Notes: generated by a model from the letters alone, not told the origin. A DNA stretch of 64,000 nucleotides from Platanthera guangdongensis (GCA_039583875.1 CM077155.1:6250043-6314042); one strand, 5' to 3'. Shown: positions 41,846 to 53,032, numbered from the stretch's first letter. Program-made: numbers and translations.

Positions 41846-42706
41846 TCAAGGAATAATAAAATAGGGGTATCGTCGCTTGAATGATTCCAGCTCCTCCCAA
41901 GTCGCTTCCTCTGGGGTCCCATTCATCCACTGCACTAGCACTTGGGTCATCACCCTGCCTCGATTCGGTGTGATGCGGCGCTCCAGAATGTATTGCGGTT
42001 CCACCATCAAGTTGCCCTCCGAGTTGGTTATGTTTGGCAGCGGAAGTGGTTGGAATGGGTTGTCCACCACCTGCTCCCTAAGTTGGGAAATGTGAAATGT
42101 GTGGTGTATTTTGGCGTCGGTTGGCAACTCCAATTTGTACGCCACCGTGCCGATGCGTTCCAACACCCGGAACAGTCCAAAAAACCTTGGAGACAATTTG
42201 TGAAATCCATGAGTGCGGAGACTTGTTTGCTTATACGGTTGGAGACGAACATATACCCATGAGCCCACCGTTAAGGTCCTCTCCCTCCTCTTCATATCCG
42301 CCATGACACGCATCCTATTTTGTGCTTGGGCCAAGTTGGTTTTCAACAATGAAATCACCTTCTCCCGCGCCTCGAGGGAACGATCCACTTCTCCCGTCCG
42401 CGCCTCCCCGGAAATGTAAGGGGTGTGAATGGCCGGTTCTTGCCCATAAACCACTTCATAGGGGGGGGTCATTTTAATGGCGCTATGATAGGTCGTGTTA
42501 TACCACCATTCCGCCAGCGGTAACCATGCAGCCCAAGTATGCGGTCGTTCAAAGCACATGCACCTCAGATATCCTTCCAAACAACGTTGACGACCTTCGT
42601 CTGTCCGTCTATTTGTGGATGGTATGTCGTAGAAAACTTCAACTGGACTCCCAAAATGCTGAAAATCTCTTGCCAAAATTGGCTTAAAAAGATGTTTCTC
42701 GATCAC
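41846..42706 (-). pseudogene. Gypsy integrase end and chromodomain
   Basis: The 286-codon minus frame continues the polyprotein of 42684-45235 after a frameshift near 42690. It has the integrase C-terminal part (RTHTWAAWLPLAEWWYN-like: HTWAAWLPLAEWWYNTTYH), the GPF/GKL-like segment RFFGLFRVLERIGTVAYKLE, and a terminal chromodomain (ILERRITPNRGR, VLVQWMNG, EEATWEEL). The catalytic Glu region is distorted by additional frame changes ([16 protein letters not shown]). Chromodomains guide chromovirus insertion to marked chromatin. The polypurine tract (GGGGGGGAATGTAT on the minus strand) lies just beyond, at about 41820-41834. Confidence 0.85.
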
Positions 42707-45235
42707 TAACTATCGATGTCGGCAACCCATGGAGCCTCACAATTGAATCCAAGAAGAGTTGAGCCACTCCTTGTGCTGTATACGGGTGAGAGAGGGCATT
42801 GAAATTAGCTTGTTTGCTTAGACGATCCACCACCACAAGTACCGTAGTCATTCCCTTACTTTTGGGCAGACCCTCTATAAAGTCCATCGATATGTCTTGC
42901 CAAACCCGCGAAGGAATCGGTAGTGGCTGCAATAGCCCCATCAGCTTCTGTGTATCTGCCTTGCATTGTTGGCACACCCCACACTGTTGGATATACGCAT
43001 ACACCTCCGGTTTCATTCTCTTCCAATAAAAAATATTCTTGAGCCTCATGTATGTGGCATTGATACCCGAGTGCCCTCCAACCGCCCCATCATGGTATAA
43101 TTTCAGCAATGTTTCCTTCAACTGTGGGTCCCTTCCCACCACTAATCTCCCCTTGCGCTTCAACAAGCTGTTAGCCCATGTATACTTCGGATAGCTAGTG
43201 GGGTCTAGCTCTTTTTGAGTCACGACACGTTGGAGATCCATGTCATTCGCCCATGAGTCACGCACTTGTTGTAGGATACTAGATCGGATAGTAACCAGCG
43301 TATTTAGTTCCCCCTTGTCCACTATGTCTTTTCGGGATAGCGCGTTCGCACATAAGTTCTCTTTGCCTTGCTTGTACTGAATGGTGTAGTCATAGCCGAG
43401 GAGTTTGGCAAGATATTTTTGTTGGGCCGGTGTTGCAAGCTTTTGATCGAGTAAATATTTCAAGGAGCGTTGGTCCGTCTTGATCACAAACGAATTTCCC
43501 AATAAATAATGTCGCCATTGTTGTACCGCCATCACAATCGCGAGGAGTTCTTTTTCATACACGGACATGGCTGCATTCTTCTTCCCAAGGGTCAGGCTAA
43601 AGTAGGCAATCGGTCGCCCCTCTTGCAATAAAACCGCGCCAACGCCCGTCTCCGACGCATCGGATTCTAGGACGAGTGGTTTGTGGAAATCTGGTAGGCA
43701 TAGCACCGGCGGTCTTGATACCGCTTCTTTGAGCAGAACGAAAGCTTGTTCGGCCTCCCGAGACCACTTGAATCCCTTGCCCTGGAGTAACTCCGTGAGG
43801 GGCCGAGCGATGCTCCCATAGTGTTGAATAAAGCGCCGGTAATACCCGGTGAGGCCTAAGAAGGCCCGTAATTTCTTCACCGTCGTAGGTTGAGGCCACT
43901 CTAACATAGCTTGGATCTTCTTGGGGTCGGTTTCCACCCCACGGTCGGAGATAAGGTGCCCCAGATAATGTACCTTCCGCAGCCCAAACTCGCACTTGGA
44001 TCTTTTGAGAAATAGCTTGTGGTGTCGCAAGGTGGTAAGAGTGTAATCAAGATGTTGCAAATGCTCCCCCCAAGACCTGCTATATACAAGAATGTCGTCA
44101 AAAAACACCAAAATAAAATTGCGCAGTTGCTCCTGAAAAACCTTGTTCATCAGGCTTTGGAATGTGGACGGTGCGTTGGTTAGTCCAAATGGCATAACTA
44201 AAAATTCATAGTGGCCTTGGTGCGTCCGAAAGGCCGTCTTGTGGATATCGGCGTCCGCCATCCGCACTTGGTGGTAACCCGCCCGCAAGTCCAACTTAGA
44301 GAAGAATGTGGCTCCACCAAGCTCGTCGATCAATTCTTCAATGATGGGAATTGGAAATTTCTCCTTGATTGTATGTGTGTTGAGGTGACGGTAGTCAATG
44401 CATAGTCGCCACGTGCCATCCCCCTTCTTGACCAATACAACCGGTGAAGCAAACGGACTACAACTGTGGCGGATCACTCCTGTTTGGAGCATCTCCTTGA
44501 TGAGGTGCTCGATGACTGTCTTTTGTAAGGGCGGGTATCGGTACGGGCGTAAATTAATATTTACCTTATCCTCCTTGAGTACAATGCGATGCTCATGCTC
44601 CCTTGTAGGTTGCAGCCCTCGTGGCTCTTCGAATAGATCCTGAAATGATTCCAAACATGTCGTTAACTGCTGCTCTTGGACGGCGTTTAGCGCAGGATCC
44701 TGCTGGCCGGATTCCGCAAGCCCGCTTGGACCCGATCGGAGCTGTCCGCAGCTCAACATTCGCAGCTCCCCATGGTCATTCCCGGCCCCTGGTGTGGCCG
44801 AACTCTCCCAAATAGCTAACATGTGGAATTGGCCATGCGCCACTCGCCCTTGTTCTTCGTTGTGTCGGTTCAGCCACGTTCCCGTAACAGGTTTAGAACC
44901 CCTAAGGGCTACTCGTTGGCCGTGATGATGAAAAGCCAATGTTAAATTCCGGAAGTCCCATTGTAGAACTCCAAGTGTCACAAGCCATTGCACCCCTAGG
45001 ACCATCTCGCAGCCGCCAAGGAGTAGTACCAGCATATCCGAGGTGAAGAGGACTCCCCTCATCTTCCATTGGAACCCCTCCACCTTATGGGAACTTGAAA
45101 TACAGTTGCCATCAACGACGGCAACCTTGAACATGGGTATTGACACGAGCGGACATTGTAACTTTGCAGCTGTTTCCCGGTCCAAGAAATTATGGGTGCT
45201 TCCAGAATCAATCAGAATTTGTTTCAGTTGGCCTC
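42684..45235 (-). pseudogene. Gypsy protease, RT, RNase H, integrase start
   Basis: A minus frame of over 800 codons. The protease active site LIDSGSTHNF (DSG at 45201-45209) sits just before the first Met. RT has LVKKGDGTWRLCIDYRHLN, the catalytic FFDD at 44094-44105 and FRTHQGHYEFLVMPFGLTNA. RNase H has LVLESDASETGVGAVLLQ. The integrase zinc region is GGHSGINATY...CGVCQQCK. The integrase core starts with ISMDFIEGLPKSKG and IVSDRE. It is one polyprotein with gag, broken by a TGA at 45234-45236 and ending in a frameshift near 42690. Enzymatic motifs up to that point look normal. Confidence 0.92.
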
Positions 45236-46430
45236 AATGAGACGCCGTCACCCGCATGGTATAAAAGTTGGCAGCCCCGGTTAGTGCGTGTGTTGAGACT
45301 TGTGGCGTGTCCGGCATGTGTTCGTCCTCTGGAGTAAAGTCTATGTCCTCCTCGAAGTCGTCTCCCTCTGGCATGTCCTCGTCCTGTTCCGGAACGAGCT
45401 GGATCGCATAGGCTTGTTTGCGTCCCGCACACCGATGCCCGGGTGAGTACGGGGCATCGCAGCCAAAACATAGGCCCTTGCTACATTTATCTGCCACTTC
45501 AGCTGCTGTTAACCGTGCCCCCCCCCCCCCCCCCCCCCGAGCTGAATTGAAACCTCGGTTGGGTGAAGAATAGTGTGGCCGACCCGGTGGAGGGAGATAA
45601 CTAGCAGGCTGTCGGTTGGTGCGGGGAGCCGGCTCGGTGGTGGAGCCAGAAGTGCGCTTAAGACGCAAATGTAGCTTGTGCTCCTGAAGGCGGGCAAGAG
45701 ACGCAACGTCCGCCAAGGTCTTGGGTTGGAACATGCGCACAGTATAGGCAATCTCCTCCTTCAATCCAGCAAGACAAAAGTTCATGGCATGGTCTTCTTG
45801 GATGTGGACGCGATGGCGGAGCATGTCGAATTCCTCAAGGTATTGTTGGACCGTGCCCTGTTGGCGTAAATTTTTTAACTCCCAAATAGGATCGTCGAAC
45901 AAGATTGACCCAAATCGTTTGGTGATGGCTTGGCTATACTCCTCTCACGTTGGGCCTTGTGGGGCGAGGCGGGATTTCATGAAAGCTTGGTGCCAAAAAA
46001 GGGCTTTTCCTTCCAAATGCATGGAGGCAAGTGGCACCTTGCTCTCCGGCGGCGTGCTGGCAATGGCGAAAAACTGCTCACAACGGAAGGTCCATTCATG
46101 GAGGGCATCGCCATTGAAGCAGGGAAATTCGATCCGCGGAAGCCGAGCATCCAGCATCGGTGGTTGGTCGGCCTGGAACGGTGGCGGCGGGGGAGGTACC
46201 GGCCCCGGTGTGGATGGGGGCAGAGCAGAGCCGGAGGGAGAGCCACGGCTGTCCATGCCCGAGGTCTTGTCGAGGCGCATGGTAGAAATCAGCTCGCGAA
46301 TCTCCTCCAAGGTGCGGCTCTGCTGATCTTCAACGGACTGGAGGGTGCCCTGCATCTGTTCCTGAGCATGGCGCAAGGCGTCGACTTCCTGCTGGAGGTC
46401 GCGCGAACGGGTGTTGTCGGCAGGCGCCAT
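45234..46430 (-). pseudogene. Gypsy gag
   Basis: A minus frame from ATG 46430 with one in-frame stop near 45943 (GPT then stop then EEYSQAITKRFG, a probable Trp to stop change). It has an N-terminal helical region (LQQEVDALRHAQEQMQGTLQ), a Pro-rich stretch, then the gag core (LPRIEFPCFNGDALHEWTF, QYLEEFDMLRHRV, FLAGLKEEI-like FCLAGLKEEIAYTV). A zinc-knuckle-like CFGCDAPYSPGHRC follows. A C21 tract (45518-45538) encodes a Gly run in this frame. It ends in an acidic linker before the protease. Confidence 0.88.
45518..45538. repeat. Homopolymer C21 inside gypsy gag
   Basis: A run of 21 C; on the coding (minus) strand it encodes poly-Gly. The reading frame is kept on both sides at this length. 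Confidence 0.8.
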
Positions 46431-46447
46431 CCCACTCCCGGACGCTA

Positions 46448-46459
46448 GCTCTGATACTT
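46448..46459 (-). promoter_or_regulatory. Primer binding site, gypsy element
   Basis: Minus strand AAGTATCAGAGC next to the 5' LTR; it matches TGGTATCAGAGC except at its first bases. Confidence 0.75.
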
Positions 46460-46761
46460 TGTTAAGATTTCTTTAGGAATGCTAATCAACAGTACAAACT
46501 TCACAGCAAATCCTTGGAATTACTTGATCACAACACAACCAACAACAACTACAAGAAGAGAAAGGTAAGATTCCACCTGCGAGCAAGGCTGCCCTGAGAG
46601 GTGATATCACGGTGAGGACGAAGCCGATTCAGCCGCCTATTCCAGCCAAAAGTCCAAGATAAAAAATGCAACCCTAATAACCGGCTACATATAAGATATG
46701 TAACCCGGTTAATTACAAAAATAACCCTCCCAGCCAAAGCTAATAAAAAAGGATCATAACA
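46460..46761 (-). mobile_element. Gypsy 5' LTR, 302 bp
   Basis: Ends TGTTAAG (46460) and CATAACA (46761). It is followed by TSD GAAGA. It matches 26130-26428. Confidence 0.92.
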
Positions 46762-46766
46762 GAAGA

Positions 46767-46865
46767 CTTCTCCCGGAGGACCGCAACAGCCTTATCAGCC
46801 ATGTCAAGCGTCCACAAACTGCCCAGAGCTGCCGAACTCCGTCCAAATTTGGGGGAGAAGACTGA
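46767..46865 (+). pseudogene. Host reading frame, continuation after the nest
   Basis: Continues in frame from 26129: LLPEDRNSLISHVKRP and on to a TGA at 46863. Together the two parts give about 61 codons. No family recognised. If the original gene had an intron nearby, the stop may not be the natural end. Confidence 0.38.
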
Positions 46866-47290
46866 AGCGGAGATTAAATCCCAAAAATTACTTCGTCAAA
46901 TTCGAACTGCAGCCTTCTTCTCAGTCTCATATCTCCGGCTGCTACAATCAAGGGTGATCACGAGATAACTCGCCGAAGTCCTGCTCATCTCATTCTGAAT
47001 CGAGTTGTGTTAACTTCGCAGATTTTCTCCGTGAGATTAAATAAAACAGGTTAATGGCGCCTCTTAATCCATTTCAACACTTTAAATCCCCGGTTTAGGT
47101 GTGGATTCACTGCATCGTTTCTCAACAAATCGTCATTGTTTTACCGAGAATGAGATTGTTCCGATGTTCAAGATTCCAGCTCTCTGAGATGCAGGCCCAT
47201 CATCATCATCAAACACCAAAATATTCAGGAATTCAAGCTCTTCTCGGTTGCTTATAATACAATATGCATATTTGGATCACACAATAAAAC
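46866..47290. other. Host-like non-coding DNA
   Basis: No TE signature and no long frame. It may be intron or 3' flank of the interrupted host gene. A short CATCATCATCATCA run lies near 47200. Confidence 0.4.
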
Positions 47291-47399
47291 TTATTTGGAC
47301 CGTCCGATCAAGCTCCATCAAACACGTGCCGTTGAATTCAACAAAGTAGATCTGCAAATATCCAAATCAACTCACCTGGCACTGTTCACAACCGAAAAA

Positions 47400-47870
47400 A
47401 CCCGATGCCCCTTTCCCCCTCCCGCCCCCTCACGGGCTCACCCCCGCCGGCGGAGCCGCCGGCGGCCGAAAGATCGGCCTGCGTGAGCAGGCCGAAGCGG
47501 GGGTGGGGATTTTTGTTTTTTTTTTCAGTTTCTTTTAATTATATAATTTATTAAATTTATTTATAATTTATAAAATTATTAAATTTATTTATAATTTATA
47601 AAATTATTAAATTCCGATTAAATTTTCTATTAAAATTTAATAGAAATTTTCTATTAAATGTTTTATTAAAAGCTGGGCCGCGGGCGAAGCCCCGGGAGGT
47701 CAAGTGGGAGAAGCCCGCTTGTTTGCGGGCGAAGCCCGCAGCGACGCATCGAGAACGGGCGGAGCCCGTTCAAAGATGCGGGGGGGGGGGGGGGGGGGGG
47801 GGGGGGCGAAGCCTGCAGCGACGCATCGAGAACGGGCGGAGCCCGTTCGAAGATGCTAGTATATATATAA
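47400..47870. repeat. GC hairpins flanking an AT tandem repeat and a G27 tract
   Basis: GCCGGCGGAGCCGCCGGC near 47450 is self-complementary. From 47540 to 47640, a TTTATAATTTATAAAATTATTAAA-like unit is repeated. From 47675 to 47855, GAACGGGCGGAGCCCGTTC occurs twice (about 47751 and 47831), each preceded by GCAGCGACGCATCGA, giving a tandem unit of about 80-100 bp with perfect small hairpins. A G27 run (47780-47806) sits between the two. No gene is present. Confidence 0.75.
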
Positions 47871-48076
47871 ACCAATAGTCATATTTGGAAGCACACCGTT
47901 AAACAAATATGAACCGTCCGATCTCCAAGAAATCTCATCTGCCCATTGGATCTAAATAACATGGCCTGCCATTAGCCATATCTCCCAAAACAGCACTGTC
48001 CACTTCTTCCCATTTCCCGATCTGCAGATGCCGCCTCCCATACCTCACGGGCTCACCCAGCAGCCACCGGCGGCCT

Positions 48077-48296
48077 GCCCGGCGCCCACCGGGGGGTTCG
48101 CCGGCCTCCGGCAAACCCGCCGGGGGTTGTCCGGCGGCGAGCGGGTAGGGCCACCGTCGGCGGTGGCCCTGCCCGTGAGCTCCAGTTTTAGGGCTCACGG
48201 GCAGGGCCACCGCCGGCGGTGGCCCTGCCCGCTCGCCACCGGACAACCCCCGGAGGGTTCGTCGGAGGTCGGCGAACCCCCGGTGGGCGTCTGGCA
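48077..48296. repeat. Long near-perfect GC-rich inverted repeat
   Basis: Arms of about 103 bp (48077-48180 and 48193-48296) are complementary at over 90 percent by eye, around a 12 bp spacer (TCCAGTTTTAGG). Within each arm, CCACCGCCGGCGGTGG is itself palindromic. A direct repeat of GCCATGGTGTAAC lies just after (about 48338 and 48377). It looks like a foldback element. Terminal duplications were not found. Confidence 0.85.
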
Positions 48297-48524
48297 AGCC
48301 GGCGGCGGCTCCGACGCCGGCAGCTGGCGGAAGAGGCGGTCATGGTGTAACATTCGTCTTCCCAAAATACCCATCAGCCATGGTGTAACTTTTTAATGCC
48401 AAAATACAGCTCGTTTTTTTCTTATTCCCCTACTCATTTGCATGATTTTTTATCATTTCATCGTAAATTTTCTAATTCCCCTACTCATTTGCATGTTTTT
48501 TCTTATTCCCCTACTCGCCGCCCC

Positions 48525-48745
48525 GCCAATGTCGCCGCACTCGCCAATGTCGCCGCCCGCGCCCCAACCCAATGTCGCCGCCCCCGACCATTGTCGCCGC
48601 TCCCAACCAATGTCGCCTCCCCCGATCATTGTCGCCGCTCCCAACCAATGTCGCCGCCTCCGACTAATGTCGCCGCCTCCGACAAATGTCGCCGCCCCGA
48701 CAAATGTCTCCGCGCCAGACCAATGTCGCCGCCCCACACGGGGTC
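48525..48745. repeat. Minisatellite of AATGTCGCCGC units
   Basis: About fourteen degenerate copies of a 12-18 bp unit built on AATGTCGCCGCC, with alternating ACCATTGTCGCCGC variants. Open frames on both strands (48396-48779 plus, 48453-48854 minus) are by-products of the repeat. Confidence 0.85.
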
Positions 48746-49121
48746 TTCCGTGCACGACTGCTTTTGGGATACCAAATGACAAAACCACCGACTCTTTAAA
48801 AAAACTATTACAGAAATAATAGTCACTGACAGAAGCACACAAAAACACTACCATCTAACTTTAATTGCACCCAAAAAACTTATCACAACCTTTTGCACAA
48901 ATTTAACCTGAAGATGATGAAACACAAGAGACAATGAAGGGTGAGGGTGCTTTAATACCATATTAAAACTTATAAATGTTTTAACATTCTCAATGTGGGA
49001 CTAAATATTGCAGCGACTTATCAATCCAAATTCCTCATCGGACACCTTACAAAGACACCCCTCGAAACAAAACCATAATATGGACAACAAGCATGAAGCT
49101 ACTTTAAATGCCTAGTAAAAA

Positions 49122-49840
49122 TTATTTTGTAGGGGCAGCCTCCATAGAAACTGTGGAAGCTCTTTGTCGGCCATGCGGCTCTTTGGTGGAATATAATGCA
49201 ACTGTTCTTCCCATCGAGTTCTTCAATTGCTCTCTGGCATGCCTAAGCGAAAAAAGTACATCACACACATTGTTCTTCGCTTCTGGATTGAAGGCCTCTG
49301 GTTCTTCTGGAATACTCACTGGAACAAGAGCCAAACTTTCTTCGACGGGACGCTTGATATCCGATTTCTCATTGGAAGATTGTCTGTTTAATTTGAAGAG
49401 TTTGGGTGTTATTTTGCGAAGTTCGTCATAAAAAAGAAGAATATTTAAAGACTATGATGCGTCTGTCAATGCATATTTGGATGGAAAAGATCGACTGTGT
49501 TTATCCAGGCAAACTGGTTACCAAATTCTTCACTCGATGTTATTTTTATGTGTCGATGATCGACTTTAACCCAACAATCTTCTGAGAACTAAGATTTGTA
49601 GGAAAAACTAGTAATTTAAGTGCTCAACACATTTGTCCAGGGTGTCTTTGCATCTCACAAGCACACAGTAAATGACAAGCTGTTTCGTTTTGAAAAGTGT
49701 CTCCTTTGGTAATTTGGATGGCCTAGAAGCCATGAGGCAGCATTTTGAGGGTTGAAAACAATCAAGCATAGCACACAATGTATTGTAAAGGTTTACCTTT
49801 TTATCTTTGGCCTATGTGTATGTTAGTATGAATCCTGCAC
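49122..49840 (-). pseudogene. Unidentified decayed gene
   Basis: Three adjoining minus-strand frames look like ordinary protein and read in order. First, about 49790-49610, with CFQPSKCCLMASRPSKL and KQLVIYCVLVRCKDTL. Second, about 49570-49475, with ITSSEEFGNQFAWINTVDLF. Third, about 49440-49122, with FYDELRKITPKLFKL, EESLALVPVSIPEEPEAFN and DVLFSLRHAREQLKNSMGRT, ending at TAA 49122. A stop separates the first two, and a one-base frame change plus a stop separates the second and third. Clear splice sites were not found. No TE motif is present. I do not recognise the family. Confidence 0.45.
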
Positions 49841-49890
49841 TATTTGGACTGATATATGATTGACGGAAAAATACAATTTTAACATACAAT

Positions 49891-51156
49891 TGTAAAAATT
49901 TGTGTGGGAAGCTGAAACCAAGGTCGCAGGAACACTCAAGCACAACCGAAGAAAGTAAAAGACAGCAGCAGCTGCAACACAAGAAATTTCAATTGAAATT
50001 AACTTCTTTTACAGGGCGAGACATACATTGCAAGACATGATTAACAATGTATCAAGGGAAACAGAAAAACTGCCACAAGAAGTAAACCGCGTGGACAGAT
50101 ATTTGTAACCGCACAAGCCGCCTAACCGCCAGTCGAGACCGCCGAAGCCGCCTAACCGCGACTAACCGCGTGCACTGCTGTTATTGAATGCTGAAGGAGC
50201 CCGAACAGAACCCGCTGATTGATCGGGCAAACTGCTCTGTTAATATGTAAATCCGAGGAAGAGATTTAGTCGCTGAGGCCGCGACTAGCTGCTAACCGCT
50301 GATTGTATCCGCAAACTGTTCCACACCAAACTTCCGCGAGTCGCCTAGCCACCTGGTGTTAGCCGCACAACCTGCACAGAACCAACATCCTTTGTCGCAG
50401 CGGTTAGAAAACCGTAACCGCAAAATCAAGCGCGAGCTCGTTCTTACTGATCACTGCTTATTTATGATGAGTCGAGGGGTCCTATTTATAGATGTGAGGA
50501 GGAATGCCACCACCACCTACACCGATAGAATAACCTCCCATCAATCCTGTCGGCTAACACATTGTATCCACACAACGCAGACACCAACATCAATTCACTA
50601 GGTCGCACCATCGACAAGGCCAGATAGACGACCAGTCCACCAACCCTGTGGACACTGCTATAAGACTGCGTATCCCGCAGCCCATAACTTGGACAAAATC
50701 CATGTTCAGCCAATACTGTCGAACTCGGCGAATGCCTGAGAAGTCAGCAAACCAGGCGAACACGGCGAGCTAAGCTGGACTAAGTCCCCCAGACCAAGTC
50801 CATAAATCCGCGCGATCTCCGAGAACCCGCATCACCTGATACCGAGATTGCGTCCTACTGAACAACATCAGTCTGTGATATCTGCCTGCCTTCTTGTGAT
50901 CTAGAGATCCTGCCGAACTTGGCGACCTCCAAAGGAGTCTGCCACTACCCGCGGATAAACAAACATATCCGACCGGTTACTACACCAGAGTGTTTGCTGG
51001 TCCAGACCGCCAGAGAAGAACCACAGCTGAAACCGGCTGTCCAACTAGGCTATCCACCAAAGCTATCTGCCTAGTCTGTGCGGTCTCTGCAGTCTCTGCG
51101 GACTGCCCATTCAGTCCGCCCAACTTCCACGACTTCTCACTTCAACAATTTCAACA
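49891..51156 (-). mobile_element. Family X 3' LTR (minus), 1266 bp
   Basis: Contains the GCGAGACATACATTGCAAGA block near 50018. TATTTATA at 50483-50490 is the minus-strand TATA box. It ends CAATTTCAACA. The polypurine tract follows at 51157-51168. Confidence 0.9.
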
Positions 51157-51700
51157 CTCCTCCTTGAAGTGATAAGTGAAAACCAGCCCGAGCAACTCCC
51201 GCAACCGAATAAACGGCCCTTTAAGCAACGGCTTTGTAAAGATATCTGTCATATAATCCTGACTCTACACGTAGTCAACCATTAAAGATCCCTCCAGCAC
51301 CTTCTCTCATATAAAGTGGTGTTCGATCTAGATGTGCTTCGTCTGCGCATGACAAACTGAATTATTCATCAGTTTGAGAGCACTCTCATTATCGCCGTGA
51401 ATCCGAATAGGACGTCGCACCTTCTCATGGATGTCATCCACTAACCGCCTAAGCCAAATGACTTCCCGAGCAGCCAAGGCCGAAGCCTTGTATTCCGCTT
51501 ATGTAGTGGAGACGGACACTGAATCCTGCTTCTTACTGCATCATGAAACAGCCGCCGATCCCGTGAAGAAGACATGACAAGAAGTCGACTTTTGATCATT
51601 TGTATCTCTCCCATAATCAGCATCTGTGTAGACATGCAGACAAAAGCTCGTGTCCCTCTTATATAAGAGACCCAACTACAGGGTGGACTTGACGTACTTC
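51157..51700 (-). pseudogene. Family X RNase H
   Basis: Broken minus frames read [60 protein letters not shown] and YMTDIFTKPLLKGPFIRL. This is the complete copia RNase H order with several stops. It is the counterpart of 13587-14132. Confidence 0.85.
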
Positions 51701-51712
51701 AAGATACCTTTA

Positions 51713-52110
51713 GTGTTGAAATTATGAAGTGAAAGTGGTTGATTAAGTAGAAAGCCGCCACCGCGGCCTGGGCGGAAATGTTGCGGCCTGGGTGGAGGTT
51801 TTTGAGGCTCCGTCATATGGTGGCGTGTTCACTGGCCTGCGGTTCTGCACTCACCGGGCGGATGGTCAACTGCATCCGCTGTGGCAAGCAATATCCTTGC
51901 CTTGATCTCTTGTGACCTAGTAATGTTCTTGGGGCTAGTCAGATATTGTTTGGTGATAAGACTCCCAGGGTGTTCACGAGAGCCCGGAACTCGTGTGGCG
52001 GGCTGACCAGTGTCCGCAAGGGTCTGGCTGGTCGTGGACTCGTGTGGCGGGCTGAGAATCGTGTTGTGCTTCTCTCATCCCGCTGATGTGTGCGGCCTGG
52101 TGCGGTGTCC
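51713..52110 (+). mobile_element. X-related LTR fragment within the element body
   Basis: It starts TGTTGAAATTATGAAGTGAA, the LTR start sequence, in the opposite orientation to the host element. It then shows GCGGCCTGGGCGG and GTCCGC words. It separates RNase H from RT and replaces the RT-RNase H link. The right edge is uncertain (about 52110). Confidence 0.6.
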
Positions 52111-53032
52111 TCCTAGTTTTAAGCCAACTTCCAGAGTATTAGAACTATTCTTCCCCTCCCCCATGCCAAATCGCTTGACGATCCTCTCCACATAGCCGTT
52201 CTGGGAAACGAGCACTCTGTTCCTCTGCCTCTCCGGCGGTCTCGGCGGTCTCGGCGGACCTCGAGCCCAAGGAAATGATGAAGCTTTGTAAATATTGATA
52301 GTTGATGAATAAAAGATCACCCAGATCCTTCATCTCGAACCAGATAGCTAGCCCACCTCGAAGCTTAGCTACTTCCTCCTCCGAGTTCCCCGTGACGATC
52401 ATATCATCAACGTACAACAGAACGAGGACCTGAAGCTCTCCATTCTTCTTAACGAACAGACTGGAATCTGAGTCTGAAGCAAAGTAACCACAGAACTGGA
52501 GATATTCTGCGATCTTCTCATACCACGCCAAAGGCGACTGCTTCAGACCGTAAAGGGTCTTCTTCAGCTTGCAGATGTGCCCAGGATATTATTCAGATAC
52601 GTAACCCGGTGGTTGCACCATGAAGATGTCATTATCAATCTCGTCGTATAGGAAAGCATTCTTCACGTCGAGTTGTCAAATCTTCCACCGTTGGCAAGCC
52701 GTCAAGGCAATTATCACTGGTACCGAAGTCATCTTGGCCACTGGGCTAAACGTCTTCTCATAATCCTCCCCGAACTGTTGAGAGAACCCCCGATCCACAA
52801 GGCGAGTCTTGTACCGCTCGATACTCCCGTCAGCATTCTTCTTCAGCTTATACACCCAGTTGCACGTCACAGGAGTTATGTCGTCGACTTTGGGCACAAA
52901 ATCACAAGTCTCATTCTTTCTGAGAGCGGTTATCTCCTCATTCATGACATCCTCCCACTCTTTGACTCCAATGTCGTTCTCAAAGCATGAAGGCTCGCAT
53001 TCACCCAAGGGACCTGCAAAGAAACATGAGAC
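52110..53032 (-). pseudogene. Family X reverse transcriptase
   Basis: Minus-strand frames contain the RT start (WEDVMNEEITALRKNETCDF), NWVYKLKKNADGSIERYKTR, FSPVAKMTSVPVI, then DVKNAFLYDEI after a stop. LYGLKQSPLAWYEK and the catalytic YVDDMIVTG (about 52400-52425) follow. QNGYVERIVKRFGMGEGKN near 52190 is the RT end. A Glu/Ala-rich stretch (SRSAETAETAGEAEE) interrupts the segment after DLGDL and corresponds to a short GGCGGTCTC repeat. Confidence 0.85.

Larger units (their letters stand above)
26130..46761 (-). mobile_element. Chromodomain gypsy element carrying two nested insertions
   Basis: The outer element of the nest. Its LTRs begin TGTTAAGATTTCTTTAGG at 26130 and 46460. The 5 bp TSD GAAGA flanks the whole (26125-26129, 46762-46766). 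Gag, protease, RT, RNase H, integrase and chromodomain lie on the minus strand at 46430-41846. The short (about 300 bp) LTR, the initiator-Met PBS and the chromodomain point to a chromovirus, perhaps Reina-like; the lineage is a guess. A family X copia element lies inside its 3' LTR. Without the insertions the element would be about 5.2 kb. Confidence 0.92.

Noticed and set aside
42097..44815. Plus-strand frames across the gypsy pol region
   Set aside because: Antisense shadows of a recognisable minus-strand polyprotein.
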